A stretch of 22,122 nucleotides of DNA from an uncultured Muribaculaceae bacterium. Its GTDB lineage: Bacteria > Bacteroidota > Bacteroidia > Bacteroidales > Muribaculaceae. Of the stretch, positions 7,298 to 15,006 are shown in pieces (the stretch's first letter is position 1; every line of letters begins with the position of its first letter). The notes beneath the pieces are model-generated. The model was not told the origin of the DNA, made no database searches, and saw only the letters and a list, made by a program, of their open reading frames with translations. The translations under genes and the position numbers were made by a program. The stretch covers positions 1-22,122 of the forward strand of contig CAJUAT010000047.1 in NCBI GenBank assembly GCA_910584525.1, in the 5' to 3' direction.

Positions 7298-7356
7298 TCG
7301 TCTCAAGTCTGCGTCCCCTACGGTCCCGAAATTTTAAGGAACGCGCTCTAAGCGTT

Positions 7357-9408
7357 ATGAAGAGACTATCAATACTGCTGATGATGCTGGTGATTACCGC
7401 CGGCACTATCCTTGCCGATTACGTCAACTGGACGTACCGGGTCAAGGGCGACAACACTTCGGAACCGCAACTGGAAATAACCGCCACCATAGCTCCCGGC
7501 TTTCATCTGTATGCCCCGGAGACTCCCGACGGCGGCGGACAGCCATTGCAGTTCCATTTCAACACCAAGGGGTGCTCCCTCTCTGGCAAACCCAAAGCAA
7601 GCAAGAGCTACACTAAAGAATACAGCGATATTTTCGAGGTCGACGAATACTACTATACCGGCACTGTCACCTTTGTGCAGCGGCTGAAGCCTACCGCTTC
7701 CGACTGGCAGGTAAATGCCGAGATGAACGGTCAGGTGTGCGACGACTCCGGCTGCTACCGCGTGCTGGGCTCCAACCTTTTCAAGGGTAAGGCTCCCGTC
7801 ACCGCCGACATGAAGGCCGACGCCAAAGAGGAAGGAAAGAATAAAAAGGAGGAGTCGCGCGACTCTCTGGCCACCGCCGTGGCCGCTATGGCCGACTCCC
7901 TCCAGGGCGCCGAACCTTTCATGACCCCGGAGCCTAACATGTCGTCGACGCGCGTCTCCGACTGGTGGGCAAACGTCGAGGCCGAGTTCAAGGTCTTCCA
8001 CGAAGACTCCGAACAGCAGTCGCGATCCCTCTGGTACATTTTCATTGCCGGTTTCATCGGCGGTCTCATAGCTTTGGTCACTCCATGCGTATGGCCCATG
8101 ATTCCCATGACGGTGAGCTTCTTCCTGAAACAGAACAAGTCGAAGCGCAAGTCTATCGTCACCGCCATGGTCTACGGCCTCTCCATCATTGTGATATACG
8201 TTCTGTTGGGGCTTGTGGTGACAGTGATTTTCGGAGCCTCGGCACTCAACATGCTGGCCACCTCCGCAGGCTTCAACATTGCCTTCTTCCTGCTGCTGCT
8301 CGTATTCGCCTTCAGTTTCATGGGAGGTTTCGAGCTGACTCTGCCCGCAAAATGGACCAACCGTATTGACTCGCGGGTTGACAGCACCACCGGCTATCTG
8401 TCGATATTCTTCATGGCCTTCACGCTGTCGCTGGTATCGTTCAGCTGCACGGGTCCCATCATCGGCACCCTTCTCGTGGAGGCTGCCGCCACCTCCAATT
8501 TCGTGTCTCCGGCCGTGGGAATGTTCGGCTTCGCACTCGCCCTGGCCCTCCCCTTCACCCTTTTCGCCTGCTTCCCCACGATGCTCAAGTCTATCCCCAA
8601 GTCGGGCGGCTGGATGAACACAGTTAAAGTGGTGCTCGGGTTCCTGGAGCTGGCTCTGGCGTTGAAGTTCCTCTCCGTGGCCGACCTCGCCTATGGCTGG
8701 CGTATCCTCGACAGAGAGGTCTTCCTCGCTTTATGGATTGCCATCTTCGGTCTGCTCGGCGCTTATCTGCTCGGCTGGATCACGCTCCCTCACGACGACA
8801 AGCTCGAGAAGATAGGCGTAACACGTTTCTCGCTCGCACTTATATCCATCAGCTTCTCCATATATATGATTCCGGGCCTGTGGGGTGCTCCGCTGAAGAG
8901 CATCAGCGCCTTCGCGCCTCCTGCCTATACCCAGGACTTCAACCTTTACAACGGCGACATTCATCCGCAGACCAACGATTATGAGCGCGGCATGCAGCTC
9001 GCCGACTCGCTGAAACGCCCTGTGCTGATCGACTTCTCCGGCTTCGGATGCGTAAACTGCCGCAAGATGGAGGGCGCCGTATTCGCCAACCACGAGGTGA
9101 AGAAAATCATCGACGAGGATTTCATCCTGATCACGCTCATGGTTGACGACAAGAAGGAACTGCCTGTTCCCGTGACTGTCAAGGAATCCGACGGGCGCGA
9201 GACTACGCTCAGAACATATGGCGACAAGTGGAGCTTCCTCGAGAGATCCAAATTCGGGTCGACCGCCCAGCCCCATTATGTGATTGTCGACAACCAGGGG
9301 CTTCCCCTCAACAAGGCATACGGCTACGATGAGAATGTCGACAAGTTCCTGGATTTCCTCAACCGTGGCCTTGTCAACTACAAGAAGGAAAGGAGCGAGC
9401 GGAATTGA
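7357..9408 (+). CDS. dsbD: DsbD-type thiol:disulfide interchange protein
   Basis: The 683-residue protein carries reducing power from cytoplasmic thioredoxin across the inner membrane to periplasmic disulfide reductases. A signal peptide (1-20) leads into a periplasmic N-terminal domain with the pair C128/C133. After a charged linker (about 150-225) come about eight membrane segments (227-510) with C244 (TPCVWPM) and C364 (FSCTGP), the electron-relay pair. The C-terminal thioredoxin-like domain (about 540-672) has CVNC at 565-568. All three redox pairs are present. The ATG at 7357 is chosen because a signal peptide follows; the frame stays open further upstream, but only through repeat DNA. 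The start lies 5 bp after the inverted repeat, so its promoter may be inside that element; none was found. The next gene overlaps the stop. Confidence 0.92.
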   Translation: MKRLSILLMMLVITAGTILADYVNWTYRVKGDNTSEPQLEITATIAPGFHLYAPETPDGGGQPLQFHFNTKGCSLSGKPKASKSYTKEYSDIFEVDEYYYTGTVTFVQRLKPTASDWQVNAEMNGQVCDDSGCYRVLGSNLFKGKAPVTADMKADAKEEGKNKKEESRDSLATAVAAMADSLQGAEPFMTPEPNMSSTRVSDWWANVEAEFKVFHEDSEQQSRSLWYIFIAGFIGGLIALVTPCVWPMIPMTVSFFLKQNKSKRKSIVTAMVYGLSIIVIYVLLGLVVTVIFGASALNMLATSAGFNIAFFLLLLVFAFSFMGGFELTLPAKWTNRIDSRVDSTTGYLSIFFMAFTLSLVSFSCTGPIIGTLLVEAAATSNFVSPAVGMFGFALALALPFTLFACFPTMLKSIPKSGGWMNTVKVVLGFLELALALKFLSVADLAYGWRILDREVFLALWIAIFGLLGAYLLGWITLPHDDKLEKIGVTRFSLALISISFSIYMIPGLWGAPLKSISAFAPPAYTQDFNLYNGDIHPQTNDYERGMQLADSLKRPVLIDFSGFGCVNCRKMEGAVFANHEVKKIIDEDFILITLMVDDKKELPVPVTVKESDGRETTLRTYGDKWSFLERSKFGSTAQPHYVIVDNQGLPLNKAYGYDENVDKFLDFLNRGLVNYKKERSERN

Positions 9409-10244
9409 GACGGTCACTGATATTTACGGTGCTTCTGCTTGCGGCGATGTCGGCGGCAAGCTCTCAGACGCTTACACGCACCTACATAGAGCTTGCCGAC
9501 TCCGCCGACAATTATATGAAGCGGGAGCGTTGGGAGGATGCCGAGCGCATGATTATGGGCGCGTTGAGGCATGAGCCGGCCAACCGCAGCAACTGGCTGC
9601 TATGGTCGAATCTGGGAGTGGTGCGCACACACCGCGACAACTATTCAGGCGCTCTGGAGGCTTATGATATCGGGCTTTCAGGCGCTCCCCGTTCCACGGT
9701 ACTCCTTTCTAACAGGGCATGGACTCATCTCTATTTCGACCATCCCGGAGAGGCCATGGCAGACCTCGACAGGACGATTTCGCTCGACTCTCTGCAGGCA
9801 TGGCCGCTGAAGATGCGCGGTCTGCTCACCATGACGCGCACGCCCGACAAGGCATTGCGGGATTTGCATCGTTCCGACTCCATAGCCTCCGGCGACGCTG
9901 CCGTGAAAGGAGCCATAGCCGACATCCTTGCCGCCCGCGGCCAAACCGCCGATGCCGTGGATTATTATGAGGCGTCGCTCAAACTGGCGCCCGACGACAT
10001 GGTGTCGTACAAGCTGCTCCTCATTCTTACCGACACCGGCAACAGTTCCGACACGCAGGACCGCACCATCAACGCGCTTGCCAAATGGCCCGAAAATCCC
10101 GGGCTGCATCTGGTAAGGGCCTTGCAGCACAAGAAAAACCTGCAGACCGATGCCTGCGAACGTGAACGACTCCGGGCCCTTTCTCTCGGCGCCGACCCCG
10201 TGCTCGTAAACCAGATTCTCGGCAATCCTCCTCGCCGACAGTGA
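9405..10244 (+). CDS. Exported tetratricopeptide-repeat protein with TTG start
   Basis: A 279-residue protein with a signal peptide (MRRSLIFTVLLLAAMSAASS, 1-20) and TPR-like helical pairs at about 30-60, 64-95, 98-128 and 168-198. TPR proteins act as scaffolds for protein contacts; no enzymatic motif is visible. The start is TTG at 9405, overlapping the dsbD stop as TTGA, with AGGAG about ten bases upstream. No ATG nearby keeps the signal peptide, so TTG is strongly preferred. Coupling to dsbD suggests joint expression and a periplasmic or envelope role, perhaps with redox-managed substrates, but the actual partner is unknown. Confidence 0.82.
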   Translation: MRRSLIFTVLLLAAMSAASSQTLTRTYIELADSADNYMKRERWEDAERMIMGALRHEPANRSNWLLWSNLGVVRTHRDNYSGALEAYDIGLSGAPRSTVLLSNRAWTHLYFDHPGEAMADLDRTISLDSLQAWPLKMRGLLTMTRTPDKALRDLHRSDSIASGDAAVKGAIADILAARGQTADAVDYYEASLKLAPDDMVSYKLLLILTDTGNSSDTQDRTINALAKWPENPGLHLVRALQHKKNLQTDACERERLRALSLGADPVLVNQILGNPPRRQ

Positions 10245-10247
10245 CTT

Positions 10248-10268
10248 ATAAGAGCGCGTTCCTTAAAA
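10248..10268. repeat. Solo copy of the AGAGCGCGTTCCTTAAAA repeat
   Basis: ATAAGAGCGCGTTCCTTAAAA follows the TPR gene stop by 3 bp, in the same orientation as the copies at 547 and 6879. No inverted partner or hairpin motif is nearby, so this is an isolated end-like unit. Confidence 0.8.
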
Positions 10269-10306
10269 GTTATCAACACCCCCATCCCCCTTTCACTTTT
10301 TTTTCG

Positions 10307-10314
10307 TAATTTTG
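10307..10314 (+). promoter_or_regulatory. Promoter -7 element close to the HU/SPOR gene start
   Basis: TAATTTTG fits the Bacteroidota -7 consensus TAnnTTTG and ends only 10 nt before the ATG at 10325. No clear TTTG lies about 20 nt upstream, where the sequence is C- and T-rich. If used, transcription would begin a few bases before the start codon, giving an almost leaderless message. Confidence 0.5.
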
Positions 10315-10324
10315 CAGTCCGATT

Positions 10325-11326
10325 ATGGACGTACTGGCTCTACATATAGAATATCTGTTGCGAAGGCACGACTGTGTGGTTGTGCCTGGCATAGGGGCAT
10401 TTCTGAATGTAGAGCAAGCTGCAGCTCTCGACGACATCAACGGGGTATTCCGTCCCATGACGAGCGAAGTGCGGTTCAACAGTGCCGTAAGCCATGACGA
10501 CGGTCTTCTGGCATCATCGTATGCACGCCGACAGCGCGTACCTTTCGCGGACGGCCGCGATATGATGCGCAGAGCCGTTGAGGAGATGAAAGGGATTCTC
10601 TTCGCGGAAGGTCAGGTCACCGTGGGACGTCTCGGAATACTGACGGCCGAAAACGGGGTAGTGGCTTTCAAGCCTTTCTCCACGCCGGCCAACATTGCCG
10701 CTCGTCTCGGCCTTCTCCCTGTCAACACCCTTTCACATGCCGTGAAAGCTGCTGAAGATGCCGACGACATCAATATCTACCGCTACCACCAGCAGCAGCC
10801 GGCCGCTACGCCCGTAGCCGTAAAGCCGGCACCCGACGCCGAAAGCCATAAACGCTTCGATACCGACAGGAACTATTACATTCCTGTCAACAAGATTTTC
10901 GCACGCATGACCGGCATCTTCGTGATAGTGGCTTTGATAGGGATAAGCGTGTTGTTGCCCTTCGGGCGTGACCAGCGTGTCGACCAGGCATCAGTAGTTC
11001 CTGTCAGGGCCATAACCCAGGCCGTGCAGCAGCACACCGCCGAACCGGAGCCTGTGACACCGGCACCCGCACAACCTGCCGCCGTTGTCCCCCAGCACAA
11101 CAGCTGGCACATTATTGTGGCCACCTTCCACAACCATGACCAGGCGCAGGACTTCATCAACGCCAACAACGACAAAGGGTATACCCTCTCCGTGATTTCC
11201 TCGGGCAAGACACACCGCGTTTCCGCTTCCGACGCCGCCGACAAGGAGCCCCTCGTCGACATTCTCCTCTCCAAAGATTTCCAGTCTGCCTTCCCCCAGG
11301 CCTGGATATTCAATTCCGACAAATAA
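10325..11326 (+). CDS. HU-CCDC81-type and SPOR domain membrane protein
   Basis: This 333-residue protein combines two N-terminal HU-like domains of the bacterial CCDC81 type (about 1-60 and 62-130; note YLLRRHDCVVVPGIGAFL and GQVTVGRLGIL), a basic linker, one membrane helix (about 194-212), a Pro/Ala-rich stretch and a C-terminal SPOR domain (about 260-329, beginning SWHIIVATFHN). SPOR domains bind denuded peptidoglycan at division sites. The order implies an inner-membrane protein with the HU part in the cytoplasm and SPOR in the periplasm. This architecture is typical of Bacteroidota; its function is not well established, and a link between division-site wall and a cytoplasmic partner is a guess. 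Probably its own transcription unit. Confidence 0.85.
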   Translation: MDVLALHIEYLLRRHDCVVVPGIGAFLNVEQAAALDDINGVFRPMTSEVRFNSAVSHDDGLLASSYARRQRVPFADGRDMMRRAVEEMKGILFAEGQVTVGRLGILTAENGVVAFKPFSTPANIAARLGLLPVNTLSHAVKAAEDADDINIYRYHQQQPAATPVAVKPAPDAESHKRFDTDRNYYIPVNKIFARMTGIFVIVALIGISVLLPFGRDQRVDQASVVPVRAITQAVQQHTAEPEPVTPAPAQPAAVVPQHNSWHIIVATFHNHDQAQDFINANNDKGYTLSVISSGKTHRVSASDAADKEPLVDILLSKDFQSAFPQAWIFNSDK

Positions 11327-11490
11327 TGGCTCAATCCTTTTTTGCGGTGCATTTAAACTTCTTCTCTCAGCTTTCTGGCGCGTTTTGGAAATCACAGATC
11401 TGATCCGAAACTGTTCTTTTTTTTGTATCACAGAACTGACCGGAACTGCACCGAGATGCGATAATTTTGAATTTGTGAATGTCGAATTTT

Positions 11491-11546
11491 GAATTTTGAA
11501 TCGTTCGTTGAATTTTGAATCGTCGTTGAATTTTGAATCGTTCGTT
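11491..11546. repeat. Three tandem 18-19 bp AT-rich repeats
   Basis: GAATTTTGAATCGTTCGTT occurs at 11491-11509 and 11528-11546, with an 18-bp variant missing one T between them (11510-11527). A shorter GAATTTT precedes at 11484. The unit contains internal GAATTTTGAAT symmetry. No protein is encoded here. Confidence 0.8.
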
Positions 11547-11577
11547 GAATAAGCTGCCGGCTGTATCTATTGCAATC

Positions 11578-11663
11578 TGCCTCGAAGAGGCAAGACATGG
11601 TTAACCCCACCTTTACGAGCTGGGTTGACGGCGCCAGCCGGCGGCACAGCGAGTTAGGTGGGG
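11578..11663. repeat. Two adjacent inverted repeats in the gap before the clostripain gene
   Basis: A tight hairpin, TGCCTC GAA GAGGCA, lies at 11578-11592. It is followed by CCCCACCT (11605-11612) and AGGTGGGG (11656-11663), an 8-bp perfect inverted repeat enclosing a GC-rich 43-nt loop that contains GGCGCCAGCCGGCGGC. The GC content contrasts with the AT-rich surroundings. It could be a dispersed repeat or a terminator of the upstream gene. Confidence 0.6.
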
Positions 11664-11685
11664 ATCTTAGACCGCAAAATGACAG

Positions 11686-11733
11686 CAGAATCGGAGATTC
11701 TGCACTAATGGATATGATTCCCTTGCACTAATG
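11686..11733. repeat. Inverted repeat CAGAATC/GATTCTG and direct repeat TGCACTAATG
   Basis: CAGAATC and GATTCTG (11686-11692 and 11696-11702) flank a three-base loop. TGCACTAATG then occurs twice, at 11701-11710 and 11724-11733. The pair lies 35 bp upstream of the clostripain gene, so an operator is possible, but a dispersed repeat is equally likely. Confidence 0.5.
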
Positions 11734-11767
11734 AATAATTTACACAACAGGTTTCCGTTCTGTATTT

Positions 11768-12952
11768 ATGAAAATGCAGAATCCATTCTTATCAATGAAA
11801 CTCTATATCCCTCTGGTTGCGGCAGTTATGATGCTTGTGTCGAGCTGCGGCAAAAAGGGAGAGCCGGAACCCGTTCCCTCGGCCGACATCAAGCGCGTCA
11901 CCCTGGTATACGCTGTCAACTACAGCAGTCTCTCATCGATATTCGCCCTGAATACCGCCGACATGCTTCGCGCCCTGGAGAAAGCCGAAAAAGGGGCCGA
12001 CCGTCTGCTCGTTTACCGCACGGATTCTCCCGAATCCACCGGCCTTTATGAAGCCGTCAACTCCAACGGAATATGGAACTGGAAACTCTTGCGTGAATAC
12101 CCGCGCAACACCACATCCACCAATCCCGAGAAACTTAACAAGGTTCTCGAGGATGTATGCGCTATCTATCCCGGTGTGAAACGCACTCTTTATTTCTGGG
12201 GCCACGGCACATCCTGGACGCCCTATTTCTCTTCCCATCTCACAGGCCATGACAAACAGCGCCGTAGGCTCGCAGACCCCCGGGGATTCGGCGCCGAATA
12301 TGCCGGCATATCCACCGACTGGATGGATCTTGACGGACTTGCCGACGCCATTCCCGACAATGCCTTCGACATAATATGGTTCGACTGCTGCTACATGAGC
12401 TCCATGGAAGTGGCCTATGAACTGCGCGACAAGGCCGATTATCTCATAGCCTACCCGTCGGAAGTGTGGGACAAGGGCCTCAATTATGCCGATGCCATGC
12501 CCCCGATGCTCCGCGAGACGCCCGACATCAAGGAAAGCGCACGGACCTTCTTCGAGTATTACAACAAGAGCACCGCCGTGACAGTAGCCGTGATGGACCT
12601 CGGCAAGATAGAACCTGTAGCGGCAGCCGTGGCCCGCATAGTCGCCGACTTCGACTGGACAAGACCTGTCAATACCTCCAACTACCGCCGTGGCGGCAGC
12701 GAAGCATACCACGACCTGCGACAGCTTATGGCCGAACGTGCCGCCGACAACCCGGAATATACCGCAGAGCTCGACCGCGCGCTCGCCGACTTCATAATCT
12801 ATCACGACCACTCCCTGACCGATTTCAACGGCAGGAAATGGCTCAACCCAGACCTCTCCGACATCAGCGTCTACAACTTCCGCGACGCCTCAACTCAAGC
12901 CGACCGTTACTACCAGACTCTCGACTGGTACAAAGCCGTATACAACAACTGA
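11768..12952 (+). CDS. Clostripain-family (C11) cysteine peptidase lipoprotein
   Basis: This 394-residue protein resembles clostripain-like C11 peptidases, which cut after basic residues. A lipoprotein signal ends in LVSSC with C27 as the lipidated residue, so it would be anchored in the envelope, possibly at the surface. The catalytic dyad is probably H146 (YFWGHGTSW) and C208 (FDCCYMSSMEVAYELR), spaced as in the family. The ATG at 11768 is given, but an in-frame ATG at 11795 makes a more standard lipoprotein signal with C18 and may be the true start. It has no close neighbours on its strand and a long repeat-rich gap upstream. Substrate unknown; in related gut bacteria such proteins process host or bacterial proteins. 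Confidence 0.85.
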   Translation: MKMQNPFLSMKLYIPLVAAVMMLVSSCGKKGEPEPVPSADIKRVTLVYAVNYSSLSSIFALNTADMLRALEKAEKGADRLLVYRTDSPESTGLYEAVNSNGIWNWKLLREYPRNTTSTNPEKLNKVLEDVCAIYPGVKRTLYFWGHGTSWTPYFSSHLTGHDKQRRRLADPRGFGAEYAGISTDWMDLDGLADAIPDNAFDIIWFDCCYMSSMEVAYELRDKADYLIAYPSEVWDKGLNYADAMPPMLRETPDIKESARTFFEYYNKSTAVTVAVMDLGKIEPVAAAVARIVADFDWTRPVNTSNYRRGGSEAYHDLRQLMAERAADNPEYTAELDRALADFIIYHDHSLTDFNGRKWLNPDLSDISVYNFRDASTQADRYYQTLDWYKAVYNN

Positions 12953-12972
12953 CTCAAGACCTGAATTAATAA

Positions 12973-13004
12973 TTTGTGGAATTAAGATTAAATTGCTAAA
13001 TTCG
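12973..13004 (+). promoter_or_regulatory. Promoter of the hut operon
   Basis: TTTG (12973-12976) and TAAATTCG (12997-13004) are separated by exactly 20 nt. The -7 element has one mismatch to TAnnTTTG. Transcription would begin near 13011, about ten bases before the hutU ATG. No operator palindrome was obvious and no hut repressor gene lies in the window. Confidence 0.6.
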
Positions 13005-13021
13005 CAACAAATCTTAAAACC

Positions 13022-15004
13022 ATGAACCGAATCACACTCAGTGCCGAATGGCCGGAGATGCCTTCGTTTGCGGAGGGAATCCGCCGTGCACCCGACCGCG
13101 GCTATACTCTCAATCCCGAAAAAACCAGACTCGCGCTTCAGAACGCCTTACGCTATCTTCCCCCGGAACTTCATGAGAAGGCTATCCCGGAGTTTCTCGA
13201 CGAGCTGCGTACCCGCGGCCGCATCTACGGCTACCGTTTCCGACCCGCCGGCGACCTCAAGGCTAAACCCATAGACCAGTACAAAGGGAAATGCCTCGCC
13301 GGCAAGGCTTTCCAGGTGATGATCGACAACAATCTCAGCTTCGACGTGGCCCTCTACCCTTACGAACTCGTCACGTACGGAGAGACCGGCCAGGTGGCTC
13401 AGAACTGGATGCAGTACCGGCTTATAAAGAAGTACCTCGAGGAGCTCACCGATGAGCAGACATTGGTTGTGGAATCGGGTCACCCCTTGGGTCTCTTCCC
13501 CTCGCGTCCCGACGCTCCGCGCGTGATCATCACCAACGCCATGATGGTCGGCATGTTCGACAATCAGGCCGACTGGCACGAGGCCATGCAGTTGGGAGTT
13601 GCCAACTATGGCCAGATGACGGCCGGCGGCTGGATGTACATAGGTCCGCAGGGGATAGTGCACGGCACCTTCAATACCATACTCAACGCCGGGCGCATGA
13701 AGCTTGGCGTTGCCGACGACGGCGACCTCCGCGGTCATCTCTTCGTATCGTCGGGACTCGGCGGCATGAGCGGCGCTCAGCCCAAGGCCGCCGAAATAGC
13801 CGGTGCCGTGGCTATTATAGCTGAAGTCGACGAGTCGCGCATAAAGACCCGCACTGACCAGGGATGGGTATCGGCGGTGACCGATTCCATACCCGAGGCC
13901 TTCGCCCTCGCCCGCAAGACCATGGCCGACAAACGCCCCCTCTCAATTGCTTATCACGGCAATATCGTCGACCTTCTGGAATATGCCGTGGAGCATGACG
14001 AGCACATAGAGTTGTTGAGCGACCAGACGAGCTGCCATGCCGTCTACGACGGTGGCTATTGCCCCGCCGACCTCTCTTTCGAGCAACGAACCGCCATGCT
14101 CCATGAGAATCCCGCCGATTTCCGCCGCCATGTGGATGAATCCCTCAAACGCCATTTCAACGCCATAAAGGCTCTCGTGGCACGCGGCACATACTTCTTC
14201 GATTACGGCAACGCCTTCATGAAGGCTGTCTATGATGCCGGCGTCAAGGAGATTTCAAAAAACGGCGTCGACGACAAGGATGGTTTCATATGGCCGAGTT
14301 ATGTGGAAGACATCATGGGCCCGATGCTGTTCGACTACGGCTATGGCCCCTTCCGCTGGGTATGTCTCAGCGGCAAGCATGAGGACCTGGTAAAGACCGA
14401 CCATGCCGCCATGTCGTGCATCGACCCCACACGCCGTGGCCAGGACCGCGACAATTACAACTGGATACGCGACGCCGAGAAAAACAACCTGGTGGTGGGC
14501 ACTCAGGCACGCATTCTCTATCAGGATGCCATGGGACGTCTCAACATAGCGTTGAAATTCAACGATATGGTCCGCAAGGGCGAGGTGGGTCCCATCATGC
14601 TCGGCCGTGACCACCACGATGTGAGCGGCACCGACTCCCCCTTCCGCGAGACTTCCAACATAAAGGATGGTTCCAACGTTATGGCCGACATGGCCGTACA
14701 GTGTTTTGCCGGCAACTGTGCCCGCGGCATGAGTCTCGTGGCTCTGCACAACGGTGGCGGCGTCGGCATAGGCAAGGCCATCAACGGCGGCTTCGGCATG
14801 GTCTGCGACGGCTCCGACCGCGTGGATGAAATTCTGCGCAAAGCCATGCTCTGGGATGTGATGGGCGGTGTGTCGCGCCGCGCATGGGCAAGAAATGAAA
14901 ATGCCCTCAAAACCGTCAGGGAATGGAACGACACCCAGGGCGCCAACGGCTTCGCCATTACCGAACCTTTCCTCGTAAATCCCGAACTCCTTAAAGACAT
15001 CTGA
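13022..15004 (+). CDS. hutU: Urocanate hydratase
   Basis: Urocanase converts urocanate to 4-imidazolone-5-propionate using tightly bound NAD as an electrophile. The 660-residue product keeps the family signatures: GQMTAGGWMYIG, the glycine-rich NAD loop SSGLGGMSGAQ (243-253), FRWVC with C448 (likely equal to the cysteine studied as Cys410 in Pseudomonas, an inference), GRDHHDVSG (528-535) and the late NGGGVGIGKA loop. It is roughly 100 residues longer than the common 556-residue bacterial form, as in other Bacteroidota. First gene of the hut operon; only 2 bp separate it from ftcD. Cytoplasmic. Confidence 0.96.
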   Translation: MNRITLSAEWPEMPSFAEGIRRAPDRGYTLNPEKTRLALQNALRYLPPELHEKAIPEFLDELRTRGRIYGYRFRPAGDLKAKPIDQYKGKCLAGKAFQVMIDNNLSFDVALYPYELVTYGETGQVAQNWMQYRLIKKYLEELTDEQTLVVESGHPLGLFPSRPDAPRVIITNAMMVGMFDNQADWHEAMQLGVANYGQMTAGGWMYIGPQGIVHGTFNTILNAGRMKLGVADDGDLRGHLFVSSGLGGMSGAQPKAAEIAGAVAIIAEVDESRIKTRTDQGWVSAVTDSIPEAFALARKTMADKRPLSIAYHGNIVDLLEYAVEHDEHIELLSDQTSCHAVYDGGYCPADLSFEQRTAMLHENPADFRRHVDESLKRHFNAIKALVARGTYFFDYGNAFMKAVYDAGVKEISKNGVDDKDGFIWPSYVEDIMGPMLFDYGYGPFRWVCLSGKHEDLVKTDHAAMSCIDPTRRGQDRDNYNWIRDAEKNNLVVGTQARILYQDAMGRLNIALKFNDMVRKGEVGPIMLGRDHHDVSGTDSPFRETSNIKDGSNVMADMAVQCFAGNCARGMSLVALHNGGGVGIGKAINGGFGMVCDGSDRVDEILRKAMLWDVMGGVSRRAWARNENALKTVREWNDTQGANGFAITEPFLVNPELLKDI

Positions 15005-15006
15005 AC

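Larger units (their letters stand above)
6879..7351. repeat. 473-bp element bounded by perfect 25-bp inverted repeats
   Basis: Perfect 25-bp arms (TTAGAGCGCG...AAATTTCG) lie at 6879-6903 and 7327-7351 in opposite orientation, and a further CCGTAGGG pair (6907-6914 and 7316-7323) extends the symmetry. CGTTAT flanks the element on both sides (6874-6879 and 7353-7358), a possible target duplication. No transposase or long gene is inside. Each half carries one copy of a GGAG-hairpin-TGACTGA motif. The centre, about 7008-7230, is AT-rich around 7085-7180 and contains no gene I can support. Translated outward, both arms read NFKERAL at the end. Confidence 0.7.

Noticed and set aside
6879..7351. Invertible promoter (phase switch) flanked by inverted repeats
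   Set aside because: The 25-bp perfect arms would suit inversion, but I find no TTTG/TAnnTTTG promoter between them and no invertase gene in the window. Not excluded, but unsupported.
7231..7356. A 42-codon N-terminal extension of dsbD
   Set aside because: The frame is open but passes through repeat DNA (reading SRNFKERAL), and it would bury the signal peptide that starts at 7357.
11428..11610. 60-residue minus-strand ORF
   Set aside because: It is made of the tandem AT-rich repeats (repeated QNST units) and has no support as a gene.
11601..11667. Integron attC-like site
   Set aside because: GTTAGGT at 11654-11660 fits the GTTRRRY core, but the matching RYYYAAC is absent on the other side (CCTTTAC is found) and no integrase or cassette array is visible.
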